The position numbers were made by a program, and so were the translations under genes. This document shows, piece after piece, positions 25,460-35,371 of a DNA stretch of 64,000 nucleotides. This DNA is from Gracilibacillus halotolerans (GTDB lineage: Bacteria; Bacillota; Bacilli; Bacillales; Amphibacillaceae). Location of the stretch: NCBI RefSeq assembly GCF_014206945.1, contig NZ_JACHON010000002.1:1-64000 (forward strand), given 5' to 3'. Position 1 is the first letter of the stretch. Every line of letters begins with the position of its first letter. The notes beneath the pieces were generated by a model, which was given only the letters and a program-made list of their open reading frames with translations, was not told the DNA's origin and did no database searches.

Positions 25460-26383
25460 TTAATTGGAGGTTGTGAAATAAATTTCTCCTAGGATTTCAC
25501 TTTTCACATACTGATCTATATTTAGTTCGTTTTCAACAAAAGAAACTAAGTCGGATTCTTCCACGTCATACATAACTTCAATTTCTTTGGCGAAAAGCAT
25601 CTTTTCTTTCTTTAGTAAGGACGACAAAGCTGGAACTTCTTTCGGTGTTGGTTCTTCGCCAAGAAGTTTTGTTAATCCAGAAACATAATAATCAAACGGT
25701 CTGCCACCAACGATTTTTACTCCTTTATTCGCTTCATTTACCATAATAATCGTTGGAAAACCACGCGCACCTAATTTTCTAGTTAAAGTGAAATCCTCAT
25801 TTAACAACTCATGTCCTGTCTCCTGATTTGCTTCCTCCACAATGGCTTCTCCATTTAAGCCCATTTCATTCACAATATCGATTAAAATTGTTGCTTCTCC
25901 GATATTTTGATTGAAAACAAACAAACTTTCTCTTGCTCTACGTAGGTATTCAAACGCTTTTTCCTCGCCATGATGTTTTTGAATAATCTTGTATACACGA
26001 GATGGTGGAAAAGAAGATTGTACAGGGTTATCTATCATCAAGGAACCATCAATTGGCATACGATAATGCTCACCGACTTCCCTCCAGTGTCCTGCCACAT
26101 CAGCTGGACCGTTAATCCCGTTCGCTGGGTCTACTGGTCCGCCGTGCCATTTTTCTAATAAGCCACCCATCACACTCTGGAAATTAAAATAATGTCCATA
26201 TTGCTTCATAAAGCGGCGAAGTGTTGGTTCAATCGCCCAGCAATGAGAGCAAATTGGATCTGTTACATAGTAAAAATCGATTGTTTTGTTCGGTTCATTC
26301 AAATCAATCATCTCCATTTCTGATTCTCCCGGAACACCACATACACCTGTTTCAATATCACAAATTAAATTATTGTTTTTCAT
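25460..26383 (-). CDS. DsbA-family protein, YjbH/SpxH-like
   Basis: A 307-residue thioredoxin-fold protein. DFYYVTDPICSHCWAIEP carries a CxxC (CSHC) near residue 46, followed by the long helical insert of the DsbA/FrnE group, and a cis-Pro region at GARGFPTIIMVN. It resembles B. subtilis YjbH/SpxH, the adaptor that delivers Spx to ClpXP, which also has a CxxC in a similar place, but it could instead be a dithiol oxidoreductase. No signal peptide is present. AAAAGGAAGGAA precedes the ATG. The 25-residue N-terminal extension contains two more cysteines (CDIETGVCGVPG). Confidence 0.78.
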   Translation of the reverse strand: MKNNNLICDIETGVCGVPGESEMEMIDLNEPNKTIDFYYVTDPICSHCWAIEPTLRRFMKQYGHYFNFQSVMGGLLEKWHGGPVDPANGINGPADVAGHWREVGEHYRMPIDGSLMIDNPVQSSFPPSRVYKIIQKHHGEEKAFEYLRRARESLFVFNQNIGEATILIDIVNEMGLNGEAIVEEANQETGHELLNEDFTLTRKLGARGFPTIIMVNEANKGVKIVGGRPFDYYVSGLTKLLGEEPTPKEVPALSSLLKKEKMLFAKEIEVMYDVEESDLVSFVENELNIDQYVKSEILGEIYFTTSN

Positions 26384-26562
26384 TGTATTCCTTCCTTTTC
26401 TTTTATTCGGATGATTTTAGAGATTAGGTACGATAAGTCTCCGTTCGGCTACTTGTGTTAATACTTCCCTCTTATCTTCATTAGCATGTAATGTATCTAT
26501 TTGCTTCTTAATGTTAGTGTAGGGCATAATGAGATTTAAAAAAACCAATAATTTTTGTTTTA

Positions 26563-26578
26563 TGTTGGATATCCAACA
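26563..26578. promoter_or_regulatory. Perfect 16-bp palindrome
   Basis: TGTTGGAT-ATCCAACA with no spacer, in the gap between divergent genes, about 100 bp before the SRPBCC gene. It looks like a repressor operator, but no regulator gene is adjacent. Confidence 0.45.
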
Positions 26579-26678
26579 CATTTGAAAAACTGTCGGAAAA
26601 GTTCATACATGATATGTTTTTATTATCTAGAGGGAATACTAACATTCATTAGTTTGGCTATTGGAGGAGGAAATAATA

Positions 26679-27101
26679 ATGAGTATACAATTCGATGTAA
26701 GGAGAACGTTGCGAGTTCCTGTAGAGAAAGCTTTTCAAGCACTTCTCGACTTAGATGCAGCAAAGGAATGGATGCAAGGTTTGGTTCGAATGGAGCGATT
26801 AGATGAGGGACCAATTAAGGAAGGTAGTGAATGGAAAGAAACAAGAAAAATGTTTGGTACCGAGGCATCTGAACATTTTGAAGTGATAGAGCTTCAAAAG
26901 CCAAATAAAATTGTTCTCCGATGTGATGGCACTAAAGGTACAACAGGAAAAGGCGAATTCATATATACGTACACTCTTCAAGAGGTAGATGGTCATTCAG
27001 AAATTTTACTATCGGGTGAAATTAATAAACTGACAGGCATGGCGAAGTTTTTTGGAAAAATGATGTCTAAGACATTTGCAAAAGCATGTGCCACGCATTA
27101 A
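26679..27101 (+). CDS. SRPBCC family (polyketide cyclase/CoxG-like) protein
   Basis: About 140 residues with the START/Bet v1-like pattern: a first strand FDVRRTLRVPVEKAFQALLD, a helical DAAKEWMQGL, and a long C-terminal helix (MAKFFGKMMSKTFAKA). Such proteins bind hydrophobic ligands in the cytosol. The ATG at 26679 follows GGAGGAGG; a TTG at 26661 overlaps that site. It is 42 bp upstream of the VOC protein, probably in one operon. No specific ligand can be given. Confidence 0.82.
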   Translation: MSIQFDVRRTLRVPVEKAFQALLDLDAAKEWMQGLVRMERLDEGPIKEGSEWKETRKMFGTEASEHFEVIELQKPNKIVLRCDGTKGTTGKGEFIYTYTLQEVDGHSEILLSGEINKLTGMAKFFGKMMSKTFAKACATH

Positions 27102-27143
27102 AAGTCTACCTTGAAAGAAAATAAAACAAGAGGAGATGACAAT

Positions 27144-27521
27144 ATGATTAATAAAATTGGTAAGATTACGGTTTATGTGGAAAATCAAGAGCAAGCTAAA
27201 GATTTTTGGCTAAACAAAATGGGATTCGTATTAAAGCTGGAACAGCCAATGGGGCCCAATGCAACATGGATGGAGGTTGGCCCTAATGAAGATGAGTTCA
27301 CAACATTAGTACTGTATTCTAAATCGTTAATGGAGCAGCAACAACCTACCAAAGTGGCTCATCCCTCTGTGTTATTTACAACTACAGATATTGAAGCAGC
27401 GTATGAAGAAATGAAACGAAAAGGAGTAAAGGTAGATGATTTGTTAAGGATGCCTTATGGTACAATGTTTATCTTTTATGACCAGGATGGAAATGAATTT
27501 ATGCTTCGAGAGGATAAATAA
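27144..27521 (+). CDS. VOC superfamily (glyoxalase-like) protein
   Basis: About 125 residues, a single vicinal-oxygen-chelate module: KIGKITVYVENQEQAKDFWLNKMGF at the start, TWMEVGP in the middle and FIFYDQDGNEFML at the end. Members include glyoxalases, dioxygenases and fosfomycin/bleomycin resistance proteins; the metal ligands do not single out one class. The ATG at 27144 follows AGAGGAG; an earlier start at 27111 lacks a site. It is the second gene of a two-gene unit. Confidence 0.84.
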   Translation: MINKIGKITVYVENQEQAKDFWLNKMGFVLKLEQPMGPNATWMEVGPNEDEFTTLVLYSKSLMEQQQPTKVAHPSVLFTTTDIEAAYEEMKRKGVKVDDLLRMPYGTMFIFYDQDGNEFMLREDK

Positions 27522-27524
27522 AAT

Positions 27525-27570
27525 AACAGTACCTGGTATAAGAAATACTAACGTTCCAGGTACTGTTTTA
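27525..27570. terminator. Bidirectional terminator
   Basis: AACAGTACCTGG (27525-27536) pairs with CCAGGTACTGTT (27556-27567) and is followed by a T-run. Confidence 0.88.
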
Positions 27571-27585
27571 CTATAGATAGGATTA

Positions 27586-28776
27586 TTAACGTTCAAGATA
27601 ACTACAAGCAACATGTCCAACTGCCTTTGCAGCTACGAGAATCGCATCTTCATCGATATCAAATTTCGGATGGTGGTTAAAAAATGGCTTATCGATACCT
27701 TTTGGTGTACAGCCAATATAAAAGTAGGAGCCAGGAATTTTCTGGAGATAATAAGCAAAATCTTCGGAAGGTGATAATTTTGGAAATTCTTTCACTTCTT
27801 TAATATCCTTGTCTTGTATTTCCTTTAACGAGCTAGCAACAAAATTAGTAATTTCTGGATCATTATATAGTGGTGGATAATCTGGTGTGTATGTTAATTC
27901 GCAGCTCACACCAAAAAGTGCTTCTATTCCTTGGACAATGCGGTGAAATTCTTCATCGATCACCTTCTGAACATCCTCATCTGAATAGCGGATATCTCCT
28001 TCAATTTCGATGCTATCCTTAATGACGTTAAATGAACCTTTTCCATCAAATGAGCCTATGGTAACAACGCCAGCAGACATTGGATTTACTCTACGGCTGA
28101 CAATCGTTTGTACAGCTGTCACAAAATAACTACCGGCAACGATAGAGTCATTTGCTTTATCTGGTGAGGAACCGTGTCCACCTCGGCCTTTAATGACGAG
28201 TTTGAAATAAGTTCTTCCATTAAATGAGTAGCCACTATGGTATCCAACAGTGCCAGCAGGACCCAAAGGTAAAACATGTATCCCAAAAATAGCATCTAAA
28301 TCATCTAAATGCCCACTCTCCATAATGCTTTTTGCACCACCGGGTGGGAGTTCTTCTGCATGCTGATGAATTATTTTGATAGTCCCTTTAATATCGCTCT
28401 TTAACTGGATGAGACAATCAGCGAGAACGAGCAAATAAGCGGTGTGTGCATCATGTCCACAAGCGTGCATGACACCTTCGTTTTTAGATTTAAAAGGGAC
28501 GTCAGCTTCTTCTGTAATAGGTAAAGCATCGAAATCAGCACGTAGCCCTATCGTTTCTCCATCGTGCGCACCCTTAATGGTTACAATAATTCCATAACCA
28601 TTCCCTACATTTGTTTGTATATCCACGTCTTTATCTTTATAAAATTCTTCAATATATTTTGCAGTTTTTTCTTCTTTAAAAGAAAGCTCTGGGTTTTCGT
28701 GTAAATAACGACGGATTTCAATCATTTCATCTTTCCGCTCTTCTAACAATTGCATTAGCCTTTCTTTCACTATCAT
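27586..28776 (-). CDS. M20 family amidohydrolase (aminoacylase-like)
   Basis: A 396-residue metallohydrolase of the M20D group (hippurate/IAA-amino-acid hydrolase type). Metal-binding motifs are seen in GLRADFDALPI, MHACGHDAHTA and HQHAEELPPGG, and a late His in FFNHHPKFDID. It removes acyl groups from N-acyl amino acids or similar amides in the cytosol. AGAGGAG precedes the ATG. It lies 61 bp downstream of the NorB-like gene on the same strand and may be cotranscribed; a functional link between them is not obvious. Confidence 0.88.
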   Translation of the reverse strand: MIVKERLMQLLEERKDEMIEIRRYLHENPELSFKEEKTAKYIEEFYKDKDVDIQTNVGNGYGIIVTIKGAHDGETIGLRADFDALPITEEADVPFKSKNEGVMHACGHDAHTAYLLVLADCLIQLKSDIKGTIKIIHQHAEELPPGGAKSIMESGHLDDLDAIFGIHVLPLGPAGTVGYHSGYSFNGRTYFKLVIKGRGGHGSSPDKANDSIVAGSYFVTAVQTIVSRRVNPMSAGVVTIGSFDGKGSFNVIKDSIEIEGDIRYSDEDVQKVIDEEFHRIVQGIEALFGVSCELTYTPDYPPLYNDPEITNFVASSLKEIQDKDIKEVKEFPKLSPSEDFAYYLQKIPGSYFYIGCTPKGIDKPFFNHHPKFDIDEDAILVAAKAVGHVACSYLER

Positions 28777-28837
28777 TCAACTCCTCTGATAACGATTTTA
28801 GCACCTTAATTTTTTCCGTATTTATGTGTAACACAAA

Positions 28838-30232
28838 TCAACTAACTTTCTTTGATTCTCCTGCATCTCGTGGGACAAGTGCAATAATGGATATCAAGGA
28901 AAGAATAGCAAAGATAACGTTCGTTATAATCCCAGCAGTTGCAGCCATATTAACAGTACTAAACGCGGCGACCGCACTATAAACGGTAGCGGAAATTGCG
29001 ATCCCAAAGGCATTTCCTAATGAGCTAGCCATCTTATAAATACCTGAAGCCTCACCAATTTTATTATCAGGTGATGACGATACGGCAGTATCAGTTGAAG
29101 GAGTAGCATACATTCCTAGACCTATACCGAATAAGATAAAACCAACAAAAACGGTAATTGTATAAAGCGTGTCTGGTAGGAAGGTTAATCCCATAATAGC
29201 AACACCGATTAATGTTAATGTAGTTCCCCATATCATCGGATTTCGTGCACCAATTCGTTGCATAATCTTCTCACCAACACGAATCATAGCAAGAACTGCA
29301 ACTAGATAACCAATGGAAAGCATTCCTGATTGAAAGGCTGAAAAACCACGGCCTACTTGAACATACGTATTTGCAACGATAAGCGTTCCAGCTACAGCAT
29401 TTAATAAAAAGTTGGATATTGTGGCACCGGTATAAGGTTTGTTGGCGAACAATTTAAAATCAATCAATGGCGTCTGTTTCACTCGTTTTTCATAGCGAAC
29501 GAATGCGAAAATACTAACGACGACTATTGCGGCCAAGATTAAGGTAATTGGACTTGTCCAACCAAATTCAGCACCTTGTGTAATGACAATATTTAAAGCC
29601 AACATAGCAATGATAAAAATTACGAGTCCACCATAATCAAATTTGAATTTTCCAGTTGTTTCAGCCTTGCTTTCTGGAACTTCTTTAATTAATAACATCG
29701 CAAGAATTGAAAAAACAATCGAGAAAATAAATATCCATTTCCAGCCTAAATAGGTTGCAATAGCCCCACCTGCAAACGATGTAACACCTGACCCACCCCA
29801 AGAACCAATCGACCAATAACTTAAGGCTCGCTGCCTTTCAGCACCTTCAAAATAAGCTTTCATCAACGCAATTGTCGCTGGCATGATACAAGCAGCAGAT
29901 AATCCTTGTAGTACTCGACCAATGATTAAGAAAAATGCTCCCTGTGATAATACGAGTAATAGTGAACCAGCAATGTTTAAAATTAAGCCTAGATATGTTA
30001 ATTTCTTTCTCCCAACTCTATCTGCTAAACCTCCAGCTACTACGATAAACATACCTGAAAATAACGATGTTAAACTAATTGCAATATTTAACGTTTCTAA
30101 GTTTATCCCTAAATCCTCTTGAACGGCAGGGACTATATTTACCATGGCTTGTGCAAAGAGCCAGTAAGTGATGACCCCAAACACAATCCCTATAATCATT
30201 TTATTTGTACCTTTATATGTTGTTGAACTCAT
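28838..30232 (-). CDS. NorB-like MFS drug exporter (DHA2 family)
   Basis: A 464-residue, 14-helix transporter. Segments such as YWLFAQAMVNIVPAVQ, GRVLQGLSAACIMPATIAL, ALSYWSIGSWGGSGV and GLGMYATPSTDTAV match my memory of S. aureus NorB, a fluoroquinolone and multidrug exporter, closely along the whole length. It would be a proton antiporter. AGGAGG lies 6 nt before the ATG. No MgrA-like regulator is adjacent. The actual substrates here are unknown. Confidence 0.85.
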   Translation of the reverse strand: MSSTTYKGTNKMIIGIVFGVITYWLFAQAMVNIVPAVQEDLGINLETLNIAISLTSLFSGMFIVVAGGLADRVGRKKLTYLGLILNIAGSLLLVLSQGAFFLIIGRVLQGLSAACIMPATIALMKAYFEGAERQRALSYWSIGSWGGSGVTSFAGGAIATYLGWKWIFIFSIVFSILAMLLIKEVPESKAETTGKFKFDYGGLVIFIIAMLALNIVITQGAEFGWTSPITLILAAIVVVSIFAFVRYEKRVKQTPLIDFKLFANKPYTGATISNFLLNAVAGTLIVANTYVQVGRGFSAFQSGMLSIGYLVAVLAMIRVGEKIMQRIGARNPMIWGTTLTLIGVAIMGLTFLPDTLYTITVFVGFILFGIGLGMYATPSTDTAVSSSPDNKIGEASGIYKMASSLGNAFGIAISATVYSAVAAFSTVNMAATAGIITNVIFAILSLISIIALVPRDAGESKKVS

Positions 30233-30565
30233 GATGTCCTCCTAAGTAATACGTATATAATTGTTGCTTAGCGATTTTATCGTGTGGAATAGGATTAATA
30301 TGCACTTTAAGGCAAGTTACTATTCGGAGACGAAAGAGTAGATAACAATGCTTTTTTGATTGAAAGCATGAACATAAAGAAAAAATTACATGTCTTTTAT
30401 TAAGTAATTACTGAAAATTAATTTAATGGAAAGGGAGGAATTAAGGTTATAGCATAAAAAAATTAAAATAGATAACCATAAGAAAAATTGTGAACCTTCA
30501 TTAAATACAAAGAATTTCTTATGTGGGAATAATTCATCATGATTTGCAAAAGGCGGTACATATAA
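30233..30565. other. Divergent intergenic region, no gene seen
   Basis: A 0.33-kb AT-rich gap between the divergent norB-like and DUF421 genes. I see no hairpin, palindrome or coding remnant that stands out. Confidence 0.5.
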
Positions 30566-31260
30566 ATGGGAGTATCAGAATTGATTATTCGAATTGTTAT
30601 AGGCTTTTTCGCTCTCTATTTGTTAACGAGGTTATTAGGTAGAAAAGAGATTAGTCAAATGACGTTCTTTAATTTTGTATCAGGAATTGCAATTGGATCG
30701 ATTGCCGCTGATTTTGTGGTCAATCCAAGTACAAGTATCCGTAATGGTATTATTGCGCTAGTTGGTTGGACGTTAATAACGGTTGTACTTGATACCCTCG
30801 ATATAAAATTTAAATCATTAAGAAGATTATTAACTGGAAACCCTGTTATTGTAATACAAGAGGGTAAAATAATAAGGAAATCGCTTGTATTAAGTCGATT
30901 AGATTTAGATTCATTAACAACGATGCTACGTGAAAAAATGTTTTTTCGATTACTGATGTAGATTATGCTATTTTTGAGACAAATGGAAAATTATCGATTC
31001 TTTTGAAAGAAGATAAGCAACCAGTAGTAAAAAAAGATATGAACGTTTCGGTATCTCAAAAGATTTATCCGATTCCAACAGAGGTAATATCCGATGGTAA
31101 GATTGTAAAAAAGAATTTGACAAAACTAGATTTGGATGAAGCTTGGTTACTTCACGAATTAAAACAGCAAAACATCTCTCATGTTAAGGAAGTTATCTTT
31201 GCCCAAGTTCAAACAGATGGAACTTTAGTTACCTACGTAAAAGATCAAATGGAAGCGTAA
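30566..31260 (+). pseudogene. DUF421 (YetF-like) membrane protein gene with a frameshift
   Basis: The first frame (30566-30961) encodes three membrane helices and the start of the DUF421 domain (LLGRKEISQMTFFNF, GNPVIVIQEGKI) and ends early at MFFRLLM. The reading continues without gap in another frame as KNVFSITDVDYAIFETNGKL through to the stop at 31258-31260. The shift falls in a run of six A at 30933-30938; seven A would restore one protein of about 231 residues, the normal family length. It is a recent mutation, a sequencing error, or possible slippage in the A-run. Relatives in B. subtilis include spore-membrane proteins. AAGGCGG precedes the start. Confidence 0.85.
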
Positions 31261-31347
31261 TAGTAACTACTTGATGGGAATGGTTCCATCACCTATAATC
31301 AAAACAACACAGACTGATATACAAGACAAGGGAAGAGGCGAAGTAAC

Positions 31348-31647
31348 ATGTATGAACATATGGTTTTCTTTAAATTTAATGAACGTTTAACAAAAGACAA
31401 AGAACAGGAATTGTTAAATAAGTTAAGTAGTTTCAAAGAGAAAATTCCAGGTATTGTCGAATTAACAGCAGGAATAAACGTTACGGAAGAGACAGAAAAT
31501 ATTAGAGGTTACACATTAGGACTTCGAGTGACGTTTGATAGTAAACAATCTTTAGATGATTATGGACCACATCCTGTTCATCAGAATTTCGTACAAGCTT
31601 TGGACGGTGTAATTGAAGACGTGGTTGTCGTTGATTATCCTATTTAA
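31348..31647 (+). CDS. Dabb (stress-responsive A/B barrel) protein
   Basis: A 99-residue ferredoxin-like dimeric barrel protein: MYEHMVFFKFNE at the start, PGIVELTAGINVTEE in the middle, LDDYGPHPVHQNFVQ at the end. The HxxF and PxH pattern is typical. The function in bacteria is unclear. GGGAAGAGGCGAAG precedes the ATG, and a terminator follows, so it is monocistronic. Confidence 0.83.
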   Translation: MYEHMVFFKFNERLTKDKEQELLNKLSSFKEKIPGIVELTAGINVTEETENIRGYTLGLRVTFDSKQSLDDYGPHPVHQNFVQALDGVIEDVVVVDYPI

Positions 31648-31674
31648 ACAAGTGAATAAAGAACCTACATACAC

Positions 31675-31712
31675 GACACTAGCAAAATAATAACATGCTG
31701 GTGTTTTTAGTT
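31675..31712 (+). terminator. Terminator after the Dabb gene
   Basis: ACACTAGCA (31676-31684) pairs with TGCTGGTGT (31696-31704, one G-T pair), followed by TTTTAGTTTT. Confidence 0.8.
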
Positions 31713-31719
31713 TTATTAG

Positions 31720-32265
<546 letters not shown>

Positions 32266-32318
32266 CCTTGAGAGAAATATATTGATGGTGAAAAATTGAT
32301 AGAAAACTAATAGTGTAA

Positions 32319-32366
32319 TAGAAACTGTGAAGATAGAGCCTAGAGTTCTTTCTTCGCAGTTTTTTT
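32319..32366 (+). terminator. Terminator after the isomerase gene
   Basis: AAACTGTGAAGA (32322-32333) pairs with TCTTCGCAGTTT (32351-32362) and runs into seven T. Confidence 0.85.
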
Positions 32367-32390
32367 ACATGATAGGAAAGCATAAATTTT

Positions 32391-32500
32391 CAACATAGAA
32401 GTCATTCAACGTAGTAAAAATTAAAAGTTCCAAGTTTAAGTACAACTAAGGCGATCGCCTACGCAAGGCTTGATGCTAGCCAAGTTTTCTTTATGTAAAT
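32391..32500. repeat. Dispersed intergenic repeat, copy 1
   Basis: Its core reads CAACTAAGGC (32443-32452) and, 32 bp on, GCTAGCCAAG (32475-32484). The same two blocks, 31 bp apart and with similar sequence before them, occur at 42522-42562. The centre of this copy holds the palindrome GGCGATCGCC. A diverged copy of the upstream part lies at 63310-63357. Confidence 0.7.
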
Positions 32501-32561
32501 TCAGCATCATAATTCTTAACAAAACGTTTACCGGTAGTTACCAATTACTTAATATTTTTAC

Positions 32562-32574
32562 ATTACACTGTAAT
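32562..32574. promoter_or_regulatory. Operator-like palindrome before phnD
   Basis: ATTACA-C-TGTAAT lies 34 bp before the phnD start, overlapping the expected promoter. It may bind a regulator of the phosphonate transport operon; it does not have the direct-repeat form of PhoP boxes. Confidence 0.45.
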
Positions 32575-32607
32575 AAGTACCAAATAGCTTGAGAAAGGAA
32601 GATAACA

Positions 32608-33690
32608 TTGAAAAAGCTTTTATTACTATTGGTGGTCAGTTTACTAGCATTTTTGTTAGTAGCATGTGGAGATAATACGGAAGAGAGCTCTACAAATGAA
32701 GATAAAGAAGAAGTAAGTGCGTCAGAAACAGAAACTTCAGAAGAAGAAGAAGAAGCAACTAACAAATCAATTGACGAGCTTTCGATTGGATTTGTCCCTT
32801 CTAGAGAGCCAGAAGAGATTATAACGGCAACAGAGCCTTTAAAGGATTTATTGATTGAGGAAATGGCAACATTGGGATATGACATTGGCGAAGTAGATAT
32901 TACGGTTGGTACGAACTATGAAGCTGTAGGTGAGGCATTATCTGCTGGGACAATGGATATTGGCTTAATTCCAGGTGGTACATATGTATTGTATGATGAC
33001 GGAGCGGAAGTTGTTTTAACAGCAACACGTGCAGGATTGAGTATCGACTCGGACAATCCTAAAGATTGGAATGACAACAAACCAACAGAAGCATCTGACG
33101 AACAAGCAATTGGATATCGTGCGCTAATTATTGCAGGACCTTCAGAGAAAGGACAAGAATTAGCTGAAAAAGTGAATAATGGAGAAGAATTAACGTTTGA
33201 TGATATTAACAGTGCATCTTGGGCTGTCATGTCAACATCTTCACCAGCAGGCTATATTTATCCTGCTATCTGGATGGATGAGAAATTTGGTAAGACGATT
33301 ACAGATCTAGAAAATGTCGTGCCATCTGATTCTTATGGTAGCTCTTTTGCTAGACTTGCAGCTGATCAAATCGATGTGATGGTTACGTATGCGGATGCTA
33401 GACGTGATAATGAAGAAAGCTGGAGTGGTGAAGGAACAATTTGGGATGATACAAATGTAATTGGTGTAACACCTTCCATTTATAACGATACAATCAGCGT
33501 GAGCAAGAATTCAGACAAGATGGATGATGATTTAAAATCGGCAATCCAAGAGGCCTTTATTAATATTGCACAAACAGAAGAAGGTAAAGAAGTTATTGCT
33601 ATTTATAATCATGAAGGCTATCAAGAAGCACAAGCTACCGATTACGATGATGAACGAAAAGCACAGGAACTCGTAAAAAGCTTAAATTAA
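32608..33690 (+). CDS. Phosphonate/phosphate-type ABC transporter binding lipoprotein PhnD
   Basis: A 360-residue lipoprotein: signal peptide with lipobox LLVAC (C20), a Glu/Ser/Thr-rich linker to about residue 52, then a PhnD-type periplasmic-binding fold (LSIGFVPSREPEEI, the MDIGLIPGGTYVLY and SPAGYIYPAIWM segments). Anchored outside the membrane, it would capture a phosphonate, phosphite or related oxyanion ester. It starts at TTG 32608, 7 nt after AAAGGAAG. It heads the phnDCEE operon. The exact ligand is uncertain because there is no C-P lyase nearby. Confidence 0.88.
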   Translation: MKKLLLLLVVSLLAFLLVACGDNTEESSTNEDKEEVSASETETSEEEEEATNKSIDELSIGFVPSREPEEIITATEPLKDLLIEEMATLGYDIGEVDITVGTNYEAVGEALSAGTMDIGLIPGGTYVLYDDGAEVVLTATRAGLSIDSDNPKDWNDNKPTEASDEQAIGYRALIIAGPSEKGQELAEKVNNGEELTFDDINSASWAVMSTSSPAGYIYPAIWMDEKFGKTITDLENVVPSDSYGSSFARLAADQIDVMVTYADARRDNEESWSGEGTIWDDTNVIGVTPSIYNDTISVSKNSDKMDDDLKSAIQEAFINIAQTEEGKEVIAIYNHEGYQEAQATDYDDERKAQELVKSLN

Positions 33691-33762
33691 TATAGAAAAA
33701 TTAGATTCGATGAGAGCATCACTTGTGGATGTTCTCATTTTCATAGATAGGAGTATTTATAG

Positions 33763-34551
33763 ATGATTGAATTTATCAATGTTGGTAAAACATATTCAAA
33801 TAACGTCAAAGCACTGCAAAATATTAATCTGCAAATAGATAAAGGTGAATTCGTGGCGATTATTGGTCTTTCTGGTGCTGGGAAATCCACATTGATTCGC
33901 TGTATCAATCAAATGCATGATATTACAGAAGGATCTCTCGTAGTAGATGACGTGGAAGTGAACTCACTAAGAGGGAAGGAGATTCGTAAATTTAGGCAAC
34001 GAATCGGTATGATTTTTCAATCGTTTAACCTAGTTAGTCGAATCTCTGTATTAAAAAATGTGCTCGTATCCTTTGTTCCAGAGCTCCCATTCTGGAGAAA
34101 GATAACGGGAATATTTACTAAGGACCAAAAAATTAAAGCATTGACTGCTTTAGATAAGGTAGGAATCCTTGATAAAGCCTATGTCCGGGTTGATCAATTA
34201 TCCGGTGGTCAGCAGCAACGTGTTGCATTAGCTAGAACATTAGCTCAAAATCCCGATATTATTTTAGCAGATGAACCAATTGCATCCCTAGACCCAATCA
34301 CAGCTAGACAAGTAATGGACGATTTTGCAAGGATTAACCAAGAGACCAATATGACGATCATTATTAACATCCACCATGTCGAAATCGCGCTTGAATATGC
34401 GGAACGAATCATTGGTGTTAGAGAAGGACAAATTGTATTTGATGGCAAGGTAGAAGAAGTAACAAAAGATGTTCTCCAACACATATACCAAGGTGAGACG
34501 AAGGATATCAAAGAAATTCAGCTGGAGGAAAGGAAGAGAAATTATGTATGA
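33763..34551 (+). CDS. Phosphonate-type ABC transporter ATP-binding protein PhnC
   Basis: A 262-residue ABC ATPase with Walker A (GLSGAGKST), Q-loop, signature LSGGQQQR, Walker B (IILADEPIASLD) and the H-loop (IHHVE). The LRGKEIRKFRQRIGMIFQ segment is characteristic of PhnC. It powers import together with the two PhnE permeases. It lies 72 bp after phnD, with a small hairpin-like GAGAGCATC...GATGTTCTC in the gap that may lower expression relative to the binding protein. Its end overlaps phnE1 by 8 bp. Confidence 0.92.
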   Translation: MIEFINVGKTYSNNVKALQNINLQIDKGEFVAIIGLSGAGKSTLIRCINQMHDITEGSLVVDDVEVNSLRGKEIRKFRQRIGMIFQSFNLVSRISVLKNVLVSFVPELPFWRKITGIFTKDQKIKALTALDKVGILDKAYVRVDQLSGGQQQRVALARTLAQNPDIILADEPIASLDPITARQVMDDFARINQETNMTIIINIHHVEIALEYAERIIGVREGQIVFDGKVEEVTKDVLQHIYQGETKDIKEIQLEERKRNYV

Positions 34552-35356
34552 TAAAATTTTTCCTCCTGCAAAAATTGTGCTTCCTAATGGTAAAATCGTG
34601 CAAGAGAAAAAGTCTCGTACACCTATTATTCTAGTACTTTTATTAATAGCGACGATTCTCTCGATTCGATTTACTGACTTTGAGATGAGTGTGTTACGAG
34701 ATAGATGGCACCAATTCTTTGTTATTGTTAATGAAATGATTCCACCAAATTGGGAGTATTTCGACCATGTCTGGAAACCATTAATGGATACGATTAAAAT
34801 GTCACTACTCGGTTCATTGTTAGGGTCGATTGCTGCCGTTCCTGCGGCTTATCTAGCATCATCCAATATTATGAATCGAACCATCGCTAGTATAAGTAAA
34901 TTCATTCTCAGTATTTTGCGTACACTACCTACCTTGGTCACTGCGCTAATTGCAACGTTTATATTTGGATTGGGGACACTTGCTGGAACAGTTGCTATTT
35001 TTCTGTTTACAGTTGCCTATGTAGGAAAGCTTCTCTATGAACAGATTGAGAATGCAGAAATGGGCTCATTTGAAGCAATGGAATCAACAGGTATGACAAG
35101 GCTGCAAAGCTTTCGTTATGCAGTTTTTCCACAAGTTTTACCTAATTATTTGTCTACATCGTTATTCTGCTTCGAAGGGAATGTCCGTTATGCTGCCATA
35201 CTTGGTTATGTTGGTGCGGGTGGAGTCGGGCTCTTACTACACGAAGGTTTAGGATGGCGAGATTATGCGAGTGTTGGCATGATTTTACTCATGCTAGTAA
35301 TTACCGTTTTCATTATTGAACAAATTAGTGAACACTTCCGTAAAAAGTTAATCTAA
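34544..35356 (+). CDS. Phosphonate-type ABC permease PhnE (first)
   Basis: A 270-residue inner-membrane permease with about six helices and the EAA loop (EAMESTGMTRLQSFRYAVFPQ). The N-terminal IFPPAKIVLPNGKIV and the YVGAGGVGLLLHEG motif are typical of PhnE. I start at the ATG at 34544, inside the end of phnC and after GGAGGAAAGG; a frame opening 75 bp earlier lies within phnC. It pairs with the second permease to form a heterodimeric channel. Confidence 0.9.
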   Translation: MYDKIFPPAKIVLPNGKIVQEKKSRTPIILVLLLIATILSIRFTDFEMSVLRDRWHQFFVIVNEMIPPNWEYFDHVWKPLMDTIKMSLLGSLLGSIAAVPAAYLASSNIMNRTIASISKFILSILRTLPTLVTALIATFIFGLGTLAGTVAIFLFTVAYVGKLLYEQIENAEMGSFEAMESTGMTRLQSFRYAVFPQVLPNYLSTSLFCFEGNVRYAAILGYVGAGGVGLLLHEGLGWRDYASVGMILLMLVITVFIIEQISEHFRKKLI

Positions 35357-35371
35357 AGGAGTTTACATACG

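Noticed and set aside
32452-32462. GCGATCGC as a cyanobacterial HIP1-like site
   Set aside because: It occurs once, inside a repeat whose other copy lacks it, so it is incidental.
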